Source: Reichenbachiella sp. 5M10
GTDB lineage: Bacteria > Bacteroidota > Bacteroidia > Cytophagales > Cyclobacteriaceae
NCBI RefSeq assembly: GCF_002742335.1
Contig: NZ_MDGR01000007.1
Coordinates: forward strand, 124,001 to 188,000
DNA length: 64,000 bases
Reading direction: 5' to 3'
The first letter of the stretch is position 1. Every line of letters begins with the position of its first letter. The notes beneath the pieces were generated by a model that did not search any database, had not been told where the DNA came from, and was given only the letters and a program-made list of their open reading frames with translations. A program made the translations under genes and the position numbers. Below are positions 28,952-38,220 of the stretch, piece by piece.

Positions 28952-29323
28952 ATGAAACGATTTAGTGACAAATTTATTTTAACAGACAAGATGGAATGGG
29001 AAGAACTAGGCGGAGGTGTCTCACGCAAGTTCTTGGGGTTTGACAACCAGATCATGATGGTACAGGTGAAGTTCGAAAAAGGAGCAGAAGGTACACCACA
29101 TGCTCATTTTCATACTCAGTCTACTTATTGTGCTTCGGGCAAGTTTGAGTTTACCATAGATGGTGAAAAGCAGATTGTCAAAGGAGGTGATGGAGTCTAC
29201 ATAGAGCCAAATTTATTGCATGGAGCCATCTGTCTCGAAGCAGGTATTCTTATTGATGTTTTCAGCCCAGTGAGAGAGGATTTTCTTGAGGGTGGGGAAG
29301 TATCATATTTTGGAAAAAAATAG
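28952..29323 (+). CDS. kdgF: KdgF cupin, unsaturated uronate linearisation
   Basis: This 123-residue single-domain cupin has metal-ligand histidines in 'TPHAHFHTQ' and 'EPNLLHGA', and the 'GKFEFTIDGE' strand typical of KdgF. The known role of KdgF is to speed conversion of 4,5-unsaturated uronate monomers from pectin or alginate into the linear ketosugar (DEH/DKI). It lies 37 bp after the PL17 gene, which generates exactly these monomers. No signal peptide is present, so it acts in the cytoplasm. Confidence 0.92.
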   Translation: MKRFSDKFILTDKMEWEELGGGVSRKFLGFDNQIMMVQVKFEKGAEGTPHAHFHTQSTYCASGKFEFTIDGEKQIVKGGDGVYIEPNLLHGAICLEAGILIDVFSPVREDFLEGGEVSYFGKK

Positions 29324-29346
29324 TAAACCGTGCTTCGGTCTAAATG

Positions 29347-29363
29347 CCTCTCATGCTGAGAGG
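29347..29363 (+). other. Intercistronic hairpin between kdgF and transporter gene
   Basis: A 6-bp perfect stem cctctc / gagagg with a 5-nt loop in a 73-bp gap has no T-run. It may influence mRNA processing rather than end transcription. Confidence 0.35.
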
Positions 29364-29396
29364 GGTGCGGCCATGGGGCTTTGAAAAGCAGAGATT

Positions 29397-30662
29397 ATGA
29401 AAGTGAAAGGACTAAGATGGTGGATCATTGTATTGATTTTTTTGGCCACCGTCATCAATTATATCGATAGAACAGCCATCAGTGTGATGTGGCCAGGGAT
29501 ATCTGAGGAGCTTGGGTTTACTAAGCACCATTACTCTATCATGCTGAACGTATTCATGGTGGCCTATGCTATTGGTCAGTCTGTTTCGGGGCGAATGTTT
29601 GACAAGATTGGTACACGAATGGGCTATGTGGTCAGTATCATGGCGTGGGGGATTTCCACGGCGATGCATGCCTTGGCTTCAGGATTGTTGTCGTTTGGGT
29701 TGTTTCGAGTGATGCTCGGAGTATCAGAGGCAGGCAACTGGCCGGGAGCAGTTAAGAGTAATGCAGAGTGGTTTCCTGCGAAGGAGAGAGCAATGGCACA
29801 GGGAATCTTTAATGCTGGAGCCTCTATGGGGTCTGTGATAGCACCGCCATTGATTGCGATGCTCTACCTCGGATTTGGATGGAGAGTCACTTTTGTGATT
29901 GTAGGTAGTTTGGTGTTTTTGTGGGTTATTCCATGGTTGATCATCAACAAGGCCTCTCCCAAAAAACACCCTTGGATTACGTCAGAGGAGCAAGAGCATA
30001 TCTTGTCGGACCAGCCAGTAGAGACTCGAGACGAGGATGAGCGAGCTTTGACTTTAAGAGAGATCTTGTCGCACAAGGAAGCGTGGTCTGTACCCGCATC
30101 GCGTTTTTTCTTAGAGCCGCTGTGGTGGCTGTTTGCGGGATGGATGCCTATTTATTTGGCTGATACCTATGGCTTTGATGTCAAAGAAATCGGAATGTTT
30201 GCTTGGGTACCCTATGTAGGAGCTGCCATAGGTAGTATGTCTGGAGGGTGGTTTGCGGGCAAGTTGATTGCACAAGGCAAAGGAGTAGACAAAGCACGTA
30301 AAACGACGATTTCGATTGGTGCTGTGTTGATGTTCTTGGGGTTGTTGGCTACTATTTTTATTGCCAATACGCCAGAAAAATTTGTAGGGATTGTTGCAGT
30401 GGTCCTTTTCGGCTTCCAGTTTTCGATTAGCAATGTCCAGACTATACCGAGTGATTTGCTCAGTGGAAAATCTGTGGGGGCATTGGCTGGTTTTGGAGGA
30501 ACAGTCGGTCTGTTTTGTGTGATTGGAATGAATTTTCTCATCCCGTTTATTACAGAGACGTCTTATACGCCTGCTTTCGTGATCATCGGTGCATTCGTGC
30601 CCTTGAGTGTGATCGCAATATTTGTCCTTTGTAAGGAGATCAAAAGAATAGAAATAAAATAG
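29397..30662 (+). CDS. MFS transporter, ExuT-like (anion:cation symporter family)
   Basis: This 421-residue inner-membrane protein has about 12 transmembrane helices and the family opening 'GLRWWIIVLIFLATVINYIDRTAISVMWPGISEELG'. That opening is shared by ExuT hexuronate and GudP/GarP transporters. Further conserved stretches include 'GVSEAGNWPGAVKSNAEWFP' and 'GxxxGSVIAPPLIA'. Given its place between kdgF and the SDR, it probably imports unsaturated uronate or DEH made by PL17 in the periplasm. The cytoplasmic loop around residues 190-220 is charged, as usual. Confidence 0.92.
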   Translation: MKVKGLRWWIIVLIFLATVINYIDRTAISVMWPGISEELGFTKHHYSIMLNVFMVAYAIGQSVSGRMFDKIGTRMGYVVSIMAWGISTAMHALASGLLSFGLFRVMLGVSEAGNWPGAVKSNAEWFPAKERAMAQGIFNAGASMGSVIAPPLIAMLYLGFGWRVTFVIVGSLVFLWVIPWLIINKASPKKHPWITSEEQEHILSDQPVETRDEDERALTLREILSHKEAWSVPASRFFLEPLWWLFAGWMPIYLADTYGFDVKEIGMFAWVPYVGAAIGSMSGGWFAGKLIAQGKGVDKARKTTISIGAVLMFLGLLATIFIANTPEKFVGIVAVVLFGFQFSISNVQTIPSDLLSGKSVGALAGFGGTVGLFCVIGMNFLIPFITETSYTPAFVIIGAFVPLSVIAIFVLCKEIKRIEIK

Positions 30663-30688
30663 AACTAGATATTAAAATTAATACAATT

Positions 30689-31450
30689 ATGAAGTCAGAA
30701 GGTAAAGTAGCCGTAGTGACAGGAGCTACAGGTGGAATCGGTTTTGCAGTAGCAAAAAGATTAGGAAAAGAGGGATATACTGTTGTTTTGAATGGTATTG
30801 AAGAAGAAAAAGGAGCGGAAAGAGTAAAAGAGCTTGAGGCAGAAGGAATCACTGCGGAGTACGTTGGGTTTGACGTGACTAGTGATGAAGCTGTCACTGA
30901 AAACATCACCAAAATTGGTGAAAAGTACGGTAAAATTGACCTATTGGTTAACAATGCAGGTGGTCTAGGTGGAAGATCTAGATTTGAGGAAATGACTACT
31001 GAATTTTACAGATCTGTTATGGCTTTGAATTTGGATTCGGTGTTTTTTGCATCAAGAGCGGCCATTCCTTTCCTCAAAAAAGGAAAAAATGCGTCGATTA
31101 TCAACTATACATCAAACGCTGGATGGAACGCAGGGGGACCTGGAGCAGGTGTCTATGGTACGTCTAAAGCAGGAGTACACGCAATCACGAGAGCACTTGC
31201 AAAAGATTTGGCAGAATATGGAATTAGAGTGAACGCAGTATCTCCTGGTACGATTGACACCCCATTCCATGCTCAAATCAAAGCGACTAAGCCTGAAGTG
31301 TTCGCTTCATGGAAAAACAACATTTTGTTGGGACGAATTGGTGAGCCAGAAGAGGTTGCTTCTGTTGTAGCTTTCTTAGGCAGTGACGATGCTTCTTTTA
31401 TCACGGCTGAGACGATCCAAATCGGTGGAGGTCAAGCTTTAGGGATCTAA
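30689..31450 (+). CDS. SDR-family oxidoreductase, probable DEH reductase
   Basis: This 253-residue classical short-chain dehydrogenase has the cofactor loop TGATGGIG near the start, NNAGG, and the catalytic Ser (NYTS) and YGTSK. It is 26 bp downstream of the transporter. In alginate pathways an SDR reduces 4-deoxy-L-erythro-5-hexoseulose uronate (DEH) to 2-keto-3-deoxygluconate (KDG) using NADH or NADPH, and this gene sits exactly where that step is needed. I do not assign cofactor preference. Confidence 0.9.
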   Translation: MKSEGKVAVVTGATGGIGFAVAKRLGKEGYTVVLNGIEEEKGAERVKELEAEGITAEYVGFDVTSDEAVTENITKIGEKYGKIDLLVNNAGGLGGRSRFEEMTTEFYRSVMALNLDSVFFASRAAIPFLKKGKNASIINYTSNAGWNAGGPGAGVYGTSKAGVHAITRALAKDLAEYGIRVNAVSPGTIDTPFHAQIKATKPEVFASWKNNILLGRIGEPEEVASVVAFLGSDDASFITAETIQIGGGQALGI

Positions 31451-31648
31451 GGAAAGTCGGCGTACGCGCTTGATTGGAGGACAATAGTTCATTACTCTAG
31501 TTGGTAGTGGTACCAAGTGAGTGCAGGGATGGGTTAATCCTCCTCTGCCGCCTTATGGTGGAAAAAGGGCTTTTCAGAGCAAAAAGCAACGTCGTAGATT
31601 ACGGCAATTTGACATTCTCTTAAAGTATCCAAATATTGAGGGAAGAGA

Positions 31649-31686
31649 GCCCTGCTTGTTGCGAGGCAGGCAGGGCGTTGTTTTTT
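31649..31686 (+). terminator. Rho-independent terminator after the PL17-SDR operon
   Basis: A 10-bp stem gccctgcttg / caggcagggc (one G-T pair) with an 8-nt loop is followed by a T-run, about 200 bp after the SDR stop. The 315-bp gap between the SDR and kinase genes holds nothing else clear, apart from TATTTTTG at 31734-31741, which fits a Bacteroidota -7 element for the kinase gene. Confidence 0.75.
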
Positions 31687-31765
31687 GAATAGCATTCGAT
31701 GTTTTGGGTGCATGTTTTTTCCTCCATCAAGGGTATTTTTGAGTGAGAATCAAAACTAAAGTCAT

Positions 31766-32785
31766 ATGTCTAAGAAAAGAGTAATCACGTTTGGGGAATT
31801 ATTGATGCGATTGGATGTGCCGAATCAAGCGCGATTTGAGCAAGCGAATGGGTTCAAGGCATCTTATGGAGGGACGGAGGCCAATGTAGCGGTCAACCTC
31901 ACTAAGATGGGGATGCCTTCAAAGTTTGTGACTGTTTTGCCTGACAATGATTTGGGCAGAGCTGCTCGTGGACACATGCAAAAGTCAGGAGTGGATGTGT
32001 CAGATGTCTTGATGCAGGGCAGACGTTTAGGGCTCTATTTTCATGAGACAGGTACGATGCTTCGGTCGAGCAATGTAATTTACGACCGAGAGCAGTCAGC
32101 ATTTGCGGAAGCAAAAGTTGGGGATTTCGATTGGAAGGAGGTACTCAAGGGGTATGATTGGTTGCATTGGTCGGGTGTGACACCAGCTGTCAGTGAGCAA
32201 GCGTACAATCTGCTGTTGGAGGTGATCACAGAAGCACGAGCACTTGGGATGACGATTTCGGTAGATCTCAATATTCGTAAGAAGCTATGGAACTGGGGTA
32301 GGAAACCAAATGAGGTGCTACCCGAATTGATCGAAGAATGTGATATCCTGTTGGGTAACGAAGAGCACATCAAGGAGTTGTTTGATATACAAGACTGCCC
32401 GTATGATTTGAGGTCCAGTACAGCTCACCTTGGCGAGATATTGACTACTCGTTTTACTCATCTCAAAAATGTAATCGTGACATGGCGTAGGACTATCAGC
32501 GCTAGTCACAACAAAATATCTGCAGCAATCTGGGATGAACACAGTGTCTACGAAGGACGTGTGATTGATATACCAGATATTCTAGATCGAGTGGGGAGTG
32601 GCGATGCGTTGACCTCTGGTATCATCTATGGGCTGATCCAGTTTGAGCACGATCTATACAAAACCATTGATTATGCAATTGCCTGTTCGGCGATGAAGCA
32701 CACCATTCCTGGTGATCTCAATCTAGCAACGAGCCAAGAAATCATGGCGATTGTAGATGGTGACAGTCAAGGAGTGAAGAGATAA
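31766..32785 (+). CDS. kdgK: 2-keto-3-deoxygluconate kinase (PfkB family)
   Basis: This 339-residue ribokinase-family enzyme opens with 'ITFGELLMRL' and has the PfkB signature region 'GGTEANVAVNLTKMG'. The C-terminal signature DRVGSGDALTSGIIYGL has the catalytic Asp in GSGD. It would phosphorylate KDG to 2-keto-3-deoxy-6-phosphogluconate, the step after the SDR reaction. It is transcribed from its own promoter, since a terminator precedes it. The KDPG aldolase that should follow in the pathway is not in this window. Confidence 0.9.
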   Translation: MSKKRVITFGELLMRLDVPNQARFEQANGFKASYGGTEANVAVNLTKMGMPSKFVTVLPDNDLGRAARGHMQKSGVDVSDVLMQGRRLGLYFHETGTMLRSSNVIYDREQSAFAEAKVGDFDWKEVLKGYDWLHWSGVTPAVSEQAYNLLLEVITEARALGMTISVDLNIRKKLWNWGRKPNEVLPELIEECDILLGNEEHIKELFDIQDCPYDLRSSTAHLGEILTTRFTHLKNVIVTWRRTISASHNKISAAIWDEHSVYEGRVIDIPDILDRVGSGDALTSGIIYGLIQFEHDLYKTIDYAIACSAMKHTIPGDLNLATSQEIMAIVDGDSQGVKR

Positions 32786-32820
32786 TCTTCAAAAAAATAT
32801 TGATACTTATTCAGTTTAGT

Positions 32821-32852
32821 AAAAAGAGGACAAGTGATTGTCCTCTTTTTTT
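32821..32852 (+). terminator. Strong rho-independent terminator after kdgK
   Basis: A perfect 13-bp stem aaaaagaggacaa / ttgtcctcttttt with a GTGA loop and a trailing T-run. Confidence 0.9.
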
Positions 32853-32976
32853 TGCTGTAAGGACTTGGTTTTTCGCAACTATTTTTAGGGTTGTCATGTT
32901 GTGAGGCAGACATCAAATTGATAAAGAGGTTGTCAGAAGAGTATATTGTAGGATCAAATGGAGAAAATAATTGACC

Positions 32977-33576
32977 ATGGCTGAGTTTTGGGAAGAAGCG
33001 TTCAAAGACAAGCAGGAAATGTGGGGGGAAGAACCTGCTAAATCGACTGTGTGGGTGAACGACTATTTTGTAACCAATAGGGTGTCGAATGTTTTGGTGC
33101 CAGGGTTTGGGTATGGAAGAAATGCTCGAGTTTTTACTGCTTCTGGAATGCGTGTGACTGGGATTGAAATCTCATCTACGGCTATTGATCTAGCGAGACC
33201 TTATTTTGGTCCCGAGCTGATGGTTCATCATGGCTCGGTGACTGATATGCCTTTTGATAACCTGTTGTATGACGGGATATACTGTTACGCATTGATTCAT
33301 CTGTTGGGTAACGAAGAACGGCGAAAGTTGATTCATGATTGCTATCATCAGCTCTCAGAGTCTGGTCGTATGGTATTTGCCACCATTTCCAAACAAGCCT
33401 CTATTTATGGACAGGGGAATGTTATAGGCAAGGATAGGTTTGAGATGTTTGGTGGGGTAAAGATGTTTTTTTATGATCAAGAGACCATAGAGGAGGAATT
33501 TGGTTCCTATGGTTTGGTTGAGGTCAGAGAGGTGAGCGAAAACTACCCGTTTCATCTCATTGTATGTGAAAAGTAA
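32977..33576 (+). CDS. Class I SAM-dependent methyltransferase
   Basis: This 199-residue cytoplasmic protein has methyltransferase motif I as 'VLVPGFGYGRNARVF' and the acidic residue binding the ribose in 'VTGIEISSTAI'. The fold resembles TehB/UbiE-like enzymes; the substrate is unknown. I chose ATG 32977 over an in-frame TTG two codons earlier. It lies after the kdgK terminator with no operator nearby, so it is probably a passenger rather than part of alginate catabolism. Confidence 0.82.
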   Translation: MAEFWEEAFKDKQEMWGEEPAKSTVWVNDYFVTNRVSNVLVPGFGYGRNARVFTASGMRVTGIEISSTAIDLARPYFGPELMVHHGSVTDMPFDNLLYDGIYCYALIHLLGNEERRKLIHDCYHQLSESGRMVFATISKQASIYGQGNVIGKDRFEMFGGVKMFFYDQETIEEEFGSYGLVEVREVSENYPFHLIVCEK

Positions 33577-33611
33577 AGAGGATATGCGGATTATGAAAGT
33601 CTGTAATTGTG

Positions 33612-34541
33612 ATGTCGTCTCAAGTTGATTTTGTCGTGGCACTGGCTTGGCCAGAGACCTATTGCAAGCAAGCGAGTGCTTGGTATGATCCATTGATGCG
33701 TTGGATAGGCTTCAACCGTCAGGGGTACTACCAGGTAGGACATGCTGCGGTAGTATTGGTGGATGGAGAGACGGGAGAATGTTCATATTTCGATTTTGGC
33801 CGGTACCACAGTCCTTTTGGATATGGGAGAGTACGAAGCGTGTGGACTGATCCAGAACTGAAAGTTTTGACACGCGCCGATATTCAGGGTGGGAGGTTGC
33901 TCAATATGCACAATCTACTGACGGAACTGTCAGAGAATCCTTTTTGCCATGGAGAGGGAGTGCTATGCGCGGGTTGTTATGCTGTGTCAGGAGTGAAGTC
34001 CACACAAAAGCGGATCAAGGCAATGCAAGAAAAGGGACTATGGACTTATGGTCCATTTGCAAGGAGGGGAACCAATTGCTCACGTTTTGTACGACACGTA
34101 TTGCTGTCTTCTGTATCAAGCTGGCGCAAGAGGTGGTTGTTGCGTCTACCTTGGATGGTGACACCTTCCCCAATGTACCTGGTGCGTTTGGGGGATTTTG
34201 GTGATCGCTTGCAGACTGAGGGGGTAGTGCATGTGCCCAAGGAATGTGCTTGGGGTGAAGTATTGTCAGAGCCGAATAGACCGCCTGATCTGCCTCGGAC
34301 TGCACGATGGTTGTCGGGGGAGGGAGCGGGTAGTTGGTATTGCATTTCTCAAGTAGGTACGGGCTTTCATATTGTGCGATACGATTGCCAAGGTAGGGAG
34401 GAGAGCCGTGGTATATATGTTTTGGATCATACAGGATTCGATGCTTCGAGAGCGTACGAACTTGTTTGTCCCAGTCATTACCGTTCGGTGTCTGTACGGC
34501 AGGAAAATACTTTGTTTTGTTTTTCTCTTCAGGCCTTTTAG
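33612..34541 (+). CDS. Uncharacterised protein, possibly permuted papain-like (NlpC/P60-type)
   Basis: This protein of about 309 residues has no signal peptide. A histidine in 'GHAAVVLVD' (near residue 44) precedes a cysteine in 'GTNCSRFVR' (near residue 155). This His-before-Cys order is that of circularly permuted papain-like (YiiX/NlpC-P60) folds, but I infer this only from motif order. It may belong to a Bacteroidota family of unknown function such as DUF6695. The start could be GTG 33609. Its stop codon is one base from the stop of the convergent hydrolase gene. Confidence 0.6.
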   Translation: MSSQVDFVVALAWPETYCKQASAWYDPLMRWIGFNRQGYYQVGHAAVVLVDGETGECSYFDFGRYHSPFGYGRVRSVWTDPELKVLTRADIQGGRLLNMHNLLTELSENPFCHGEGVLCAGCYAVSGVKSTQKRIKAMQEKGLWTYGPFARRGTNCSRFVRHVLLSSVSSWRKRWLLRLPWMVTPSPMYLVRLGDFGDRLQTEGVVHVPKECAWGEVLSEPNRPPDLPRTARWLSGEGAGSWYCISQVGTGFHIVRYDCQGREESRGIYVLDHTGFDASRAYELVCPSHYRSVSVRQENTLFCFSLQAF

Positions 34542-34542
34542 C

Positions 34543-35577
34543 CTATTGCATAGGTACTGGGGTTAGTTTTCGGAGGATGAAACCCTCCATGGATTCCCCG
34601 CGACGCGTGTCAATTCGTAATTTGGGGATGTAGAATTGGCTGTTGATTTCGCTTTGATCTGCATGTAGTTTGAGTGCTAGTGCATGCAATGGGTGATGGT
34701 ACAACTCGGATGTAGTTGTCGGGAGTTGGTTACGGATTTTATCGTTGGATACATAGAGTTCGGGATCGTCGGAGCTCATTAGAGAGAGGATATCTAGTTC
34801 TTGGCTCAGGCGCTTTACTTCGTGGGGTGAATATTGGGCAAGAGAGGAGATGCCTAGGTATTGTTGTATTCGAGTCAGGCCGATGACCGAAGCGATATAA
34901 GAATAGTCCAGTCCTTGGTCTTGATATGGGGTGAAGATCAGTTTGTCCCAGTTGATAATGTCATAGGTAGCCTGTGTTTCTGTAGCGATGATGCCTGAGA
35001 CTCGAGTACTTTGCCGGAGGACGGGGTCTAGATGGTTGGGGTTGCCCATGTCGTTACAAAGACCAATGTAGAGTGCGGTGCCTGCTCCTGCCGAACTCCC
35101 CATGAGAAGAATACGAGAAGGGTCTATAGCCAGGGAATCCGCATGGAGCCGTAGGTACTGTAACGCACGTTTGCAGTCATAGATACTTCGGATAATTCCT
35201 CCTTCATCGTCTAAATAGCGGTAGTTGAGTGTTGTCACAGCAATGTTTTGAGCCAAGAGTTCAGGGATCAATTGGGTGTGGTAGCTGCTGCCATAGGTAT
35301 TCTCTTTTTCCCCTTGGACGAATCCGCCACCATGAATGATGATGACCAAGGGGGATGATTTTGGATTGTGTGGAGGTCTGAAGAAATCAAACCGTGTCCT
35401 CTCGTATCGGTTGTACGGAATGTCCTGATAGAAGTGACTCCCGGCAGGAATGGGGATGGGAGGAGGGCTTTGGAAGGATGAGAAGCTAGGGTGCTGGTTC
35501 GAGTAAATGACACTTTGTAATCCGCTTGCTAGAAAGACGAAAGCAAAGAGTCCAAGTATGGTGGGAATTGTTTTCAT
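34543..35577 (-). CDS. Secreted alpha/beta-hydrolase, esterase/BD-FAE-like
   Basis: This 344-residue exported protein has a signal peptide (MKTIPTILGLFAFVFLASG). Family motifs are the oxyanion-hole segment HGGGFVQGE and the nucleophile elbow GSSAG, with the catalytic Ser in the middle. This is the hormone-sensitive-lipase/feruloyl-esterase-like group. It lies 92 bp downstream of the PL6 lyase on the same strand, so co-transcription is plausible. In an alginate locus it could remove O-acetyl groups, as bacterial alginates are often acetylated; that role is inference. Confidence 0.82.
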   Translation of the reverse strand: MKTIPTILGLFAFVFLASGLQSVIYSNQHPSFSSFQSPPPIPIPAGSHFYQDIPYNRYERTRFDFFRPPHNPKSSPLVIIIHGGGFVQGEKENTYGSSYHTQLIPELLAQNIAVTTLNYRYLDDEGGIIRSIYDCKRALQYLRLHADSLAIDPSRILLMGSSAGAGTALYIGLCNDMGNPNHLDPVLRQSTRVSGIIATETQATYDIINWDKLIFTPYQDQGLDYSYIASVIGLTRIQQYLGISSLAQYSPHEVKRLSQELDILSLMSSDDPELYVSNDKIRNQLPTTTSELYHHPLHALALKLHADQSEINSQFYIPKLRIDTRRGESMEGFILRKLTPVPMQ

Positions 35578-35600
35578 AATTCATGTTTTTAATCGAAAAG

Positions 35601-35639
35601 GCATAATTCTAGGACCAATTTGAGGGCCTAGAATTATGC
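35601..35639 (-). other. Perfect 13-bp inverted repeat between PL6 and hydrolase genes
   Basis: gcataattctagg and cctagaattatgc flank a 13-nt loop. It sits in the 92-bp gap between the PL6 stop and the hydrolase start. No T-run follows in the transcribed direction, so it is more likely an mRNA processing or stability element than a full terminator. Confidence 0.55.
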
Positions 35640-35669
35640 TGTAGCGGTTGGCTGTGTGCGTTTATAAGG

Positions 35670-38147
35670 TCATTCTTTGACTATGAGGCGTGTCACCGTA
35701 GGTTGATTGGATCCAGTGAGTTGTAGTGCCCAGATGCCTTTCGCCAATGTGCTGATATCAATACTGTCGTCTTGCAAAGACGCTTCAATTATTTTTTGGC
35801 CAGTGAGTCCAAGTATTTGATAGTGTGTGTAGGACGAGGTTAGCCCATCAATTTGGACTTGACCACTGCTTGGGACTGGATATACGGTGATCGATTTCAA
35901 GAGATGGGTCTCTAGAGGAATTTCTTCCTTGAGCCCCCACACTTCCATTTCAGTGATGCTGTTCCAGTTGTTGGAAGTGTTGCCCGAGCCAATCAACCGG
36001 ACGTATTGTGCTTCTGTATCCTCTAGATCGATGATTTCCAATTCTGCCGTAGTGCCAGAGCTTTTGCCGTTTTTTACCACGGTGGTGAATGTTGTGCCGT
36101 CCATTGATAGTGCTATTTCATAGTAGCTTTCTCGGCTGTCTCCCTTGCCAAAGCCAATTTTGAGATAGTGTACAAACTGAGGGACCCCTAGGTCAAGAGT
36201 GATTGACTGTTCGCCTTCGGATGCCCAAAGTGTACTGAGGTCTCCGTCGAGGACATTCTCCTTGCCGTTGTTTTTATCTGCTTCGACTTGTTCCGCAGAA
36301 GCTGTGACGGCTATGACATCCAGTTGCTCTCCTCCGGGATCTTTACCGTCTTGAGTCACTGTGATTTGATTGGATAGCGCACCTGCAGAGAGGGTTACTG
36401 TGCCTTGTCTTTTGAAAATCTCAGGGTTGGCAGTCGTGCTGATAGTGAGTGTGGCTGACTCTGAATCCGAGGTAGGCGTGATGCTGATCCATGCGTCGGT
36501 AGTGCTAGCAGTCCAATCGAGGTTGGTTGTTATTTCTACAGTGGCTTCACCAGCTGCTTCACCATATGACAATGCTTGTGTGCTTAGTACGAGGTGGTCA
36601 ATTTCGGTTTCTCCGTCATAGTCTGGGTGGTATGATGTAGGGCCTACGTCTGCAGCAGTAAGAGGGAGGTAGCGTACCGACTCTTGGTTGAAAGCATGTG
36701 CTCCCACTGTACTCACGGCTCCTCTAGTCTTGCCTTCTACATCTTCGTCTGCCGTACCTATGACCTCCGTATTGGTTTCATAAGTTGGCGTGTTGGCAGT
36801 GGATTTCCAGACTTGATCAGTATTGTCAAAAGCTAAATTTGGATTGGAGACGAGGATTTCACTGTCGGTGAATGTCTGTGAAGCATCAGCTGTTAGTACT
36901 GCGCTACCTGTAGGGTTCATGACATTGTCCACCCAGACCATATTGTCAGGTGCGTTGTGAAACTTGATAAGCTCATTGCTCTCTCCAGTCACTACGTTGT
37001 ATGCCATGACTACATCTCGGGGTGGTTTGCTGTACTTTCCGTTGTTGTCAAACCCAATTTCAATACCATGGTCATTGTTGACAAGTGTATTGTAGGCGAT
37101 GATAGCTCGCTCGATTCGAAAGTGCTTAGATAGACTGCTGTTGCCTGATTCGGCATCTCCTTCGGTCAGGGTGATAGGGGCATCCCATTTGCTGCCTTTG
37201 ATTCCCTCGATGTAGTTGTTGATGATGACATGGTCTTCGCCGTAGATGCGGATTCCTCCGGAGCAGTAAGTGCCATCAGCATCGGTAGAGCAGGCTGTGT
37301 CTCCCCCGAAAATGTAGTTTCCTTCTATTCGGTTGCGATTGCCGTGACGCAGCGAGATGGTTCCTTCACTGCGTGTGATCGTATTGTGTCTGACGATGTT
37401 GTCGCAGGATTTGATCGATATGATTTCGGGGTCCCCGTTGCATGTTTCGAAAAAGTTGAATTCAATGGTGGTGTATCCGCTCGATTCGGACATTTCGCTC
37501 CATCCTACGCGTATGGACTCTTTTTCATTCGTTGCTCGAGGCCCGTTGTTTTTGAAGTGGTTGTGATCGATGAGGTCAAATTGTGATTGAATGGTTTCGC
37601 CTGATCCATCGATGGTGATATAGTGACCTGTTTCGACCTTGTTTTGAAAAGTGTTGTGGTCGATGCGGTTGTGGTGGCTCAGTGAGCTAGTAGGCTGATC
37701 CCAAACTCCCCCGATGTACACCCATTTGGTTGATGAGGTTTCTTGGAGGTCGAAGGTATTTCTCGTGATACGAATGTTGTTGCTTCCTTCGAGTTTGATG
37801 GCTGTCCCACTATTGGTAAAGGTGAAGCCATGAATGATGAGGTGTTCTGAGGTGCTTAGGACAAATTTGGTACCGCCTGTCAAAGTGGTTGCGCCTATGG
37901 ACTCTGCCATGATCACTATGGGGGCGTCATCTGTCCCTTTGAGGTCTTTGATCGAAATGCTGCCATCATCGTAACTACCAATCGCTAGGACTAAAGTGTC
38001 TCCGGGTTGTGCAGTTTCTATTTGGTCTTTGAGATCATCTATAGTGGAGACGGTCGTCTTGATGCCTTGGGCTTGTGCAGCAAGCGACATGAGACATAAG
38101 AGCACAAGGCTCAGGTTCTTTTGTATATTGGTTTTGTATGTGTACAT
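35670..38147 (-). CDS. PL6 alginate lyase with BACON, F5/8C and type IX secretion domains
   Basis: This 825-residue secreted enzyme has a signal peptide ending AAQAQ and a right-handed beta-helix PL6 (chondroitinase B-like) domain over about residues 28-500. The catalytic pair is visible: Lys246 in EIISIKS and Arg267 in SLRHGN; the conserved NEKESIRVG stretch is at 207-215. A BACON-like domain (about 515-605) and an F5/8 type C module (about 608-740) follow. The last ~80 residues (YPVPSSGQV...LAKGIWALQL...RLIVKE) form a type A C-terminal sorting domain for the type IX secretion system. It probably cleaves MG or G blocks outside the cell, unlike the lipoprotein PL7 enzymes. Confidence 0.94.
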   Translation of the reverse strand: MYTYKTNIQKNLSLVLLCLMSLAAQAQGIKTTVSTIDDLKDQIETAQPGDTLVLAIGSYDDGSISIKDLKGTDDAPIVIMAESIGATTLTGGTKFVLSTSEHLIIHGFTFTNSGTAIKLEGSNNIRITRNTFDLQETSSTKWVYIGGVWDQPTSSLSHHNRIDHNTFQNKVETGHYITIDGSGETIQSQFDLIDHNHFKNNGPRATNEKESIRVGWSEMSESSGYTTIEFNFFETCNGDPEIISIKSCDNIVRHNTITRSEGTISLRHGNRNRIEGNYIFGGDTACSTDADGTYCSGGIRIYGEDHVIINNYIEGIKGSKWDAPITLTEGDAESGNSSLSKHFRIERAIIAYNTLVNNDHGIEIGFDNNGKYSKPPRDVVMAYNVVTGESNELIKFHNAPDNMVWVDNVMNPTGSAVLTADASQTFTDSEILVSNPNLAFDNTDQVWKSTANTPTYETNTEVIGTADEDVEGKTRGAVSTVGAHAFNQESVRYLPLTAADVGPTSYHPDYDGETEIDHLVLSTQALSYGEAAGEATVEITTNLDWTASTTDAWISITPTSDSESATLTISTTANPEIFKRQGTVTLSAGALSNQITVTQDGKDPGGEQLDVIAVTASAEQVEADKNNGKENVLDGDLSTLWASEGEQSITLDLGVPQFVHYLKIGFGKGDSRESYYEIALSMDGTTFTTVVKNGKSSGTTAELEIIDLEDTEAQYVRLIGSGNTSNNWNSITEMEVWGLKEEIPLETHLLKSITVYPVPSSGQVQIDGLTSSYTHYQILGLTGQKIIEASLQDDSIDISTLAKGIWALQLTGSNQPTVTRLIVKE

Positions 38148-38220
38148 AGTCTGTCTTTCATATTATACATGCTGTAATGGTCAGGTGGGTGTAGCTAGGG
38201 TCACAGGGACGGCTGTGAAC

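Noticed and set aside
31501-31516. TTGGTAGTGGTACCAA in the SDR-kdgK gap as a further GntR operator
   Set aside because: The arms are right but the spacer is 6 bp instead of 2, so it does not fit the motif; it may be chance or a decayed site.
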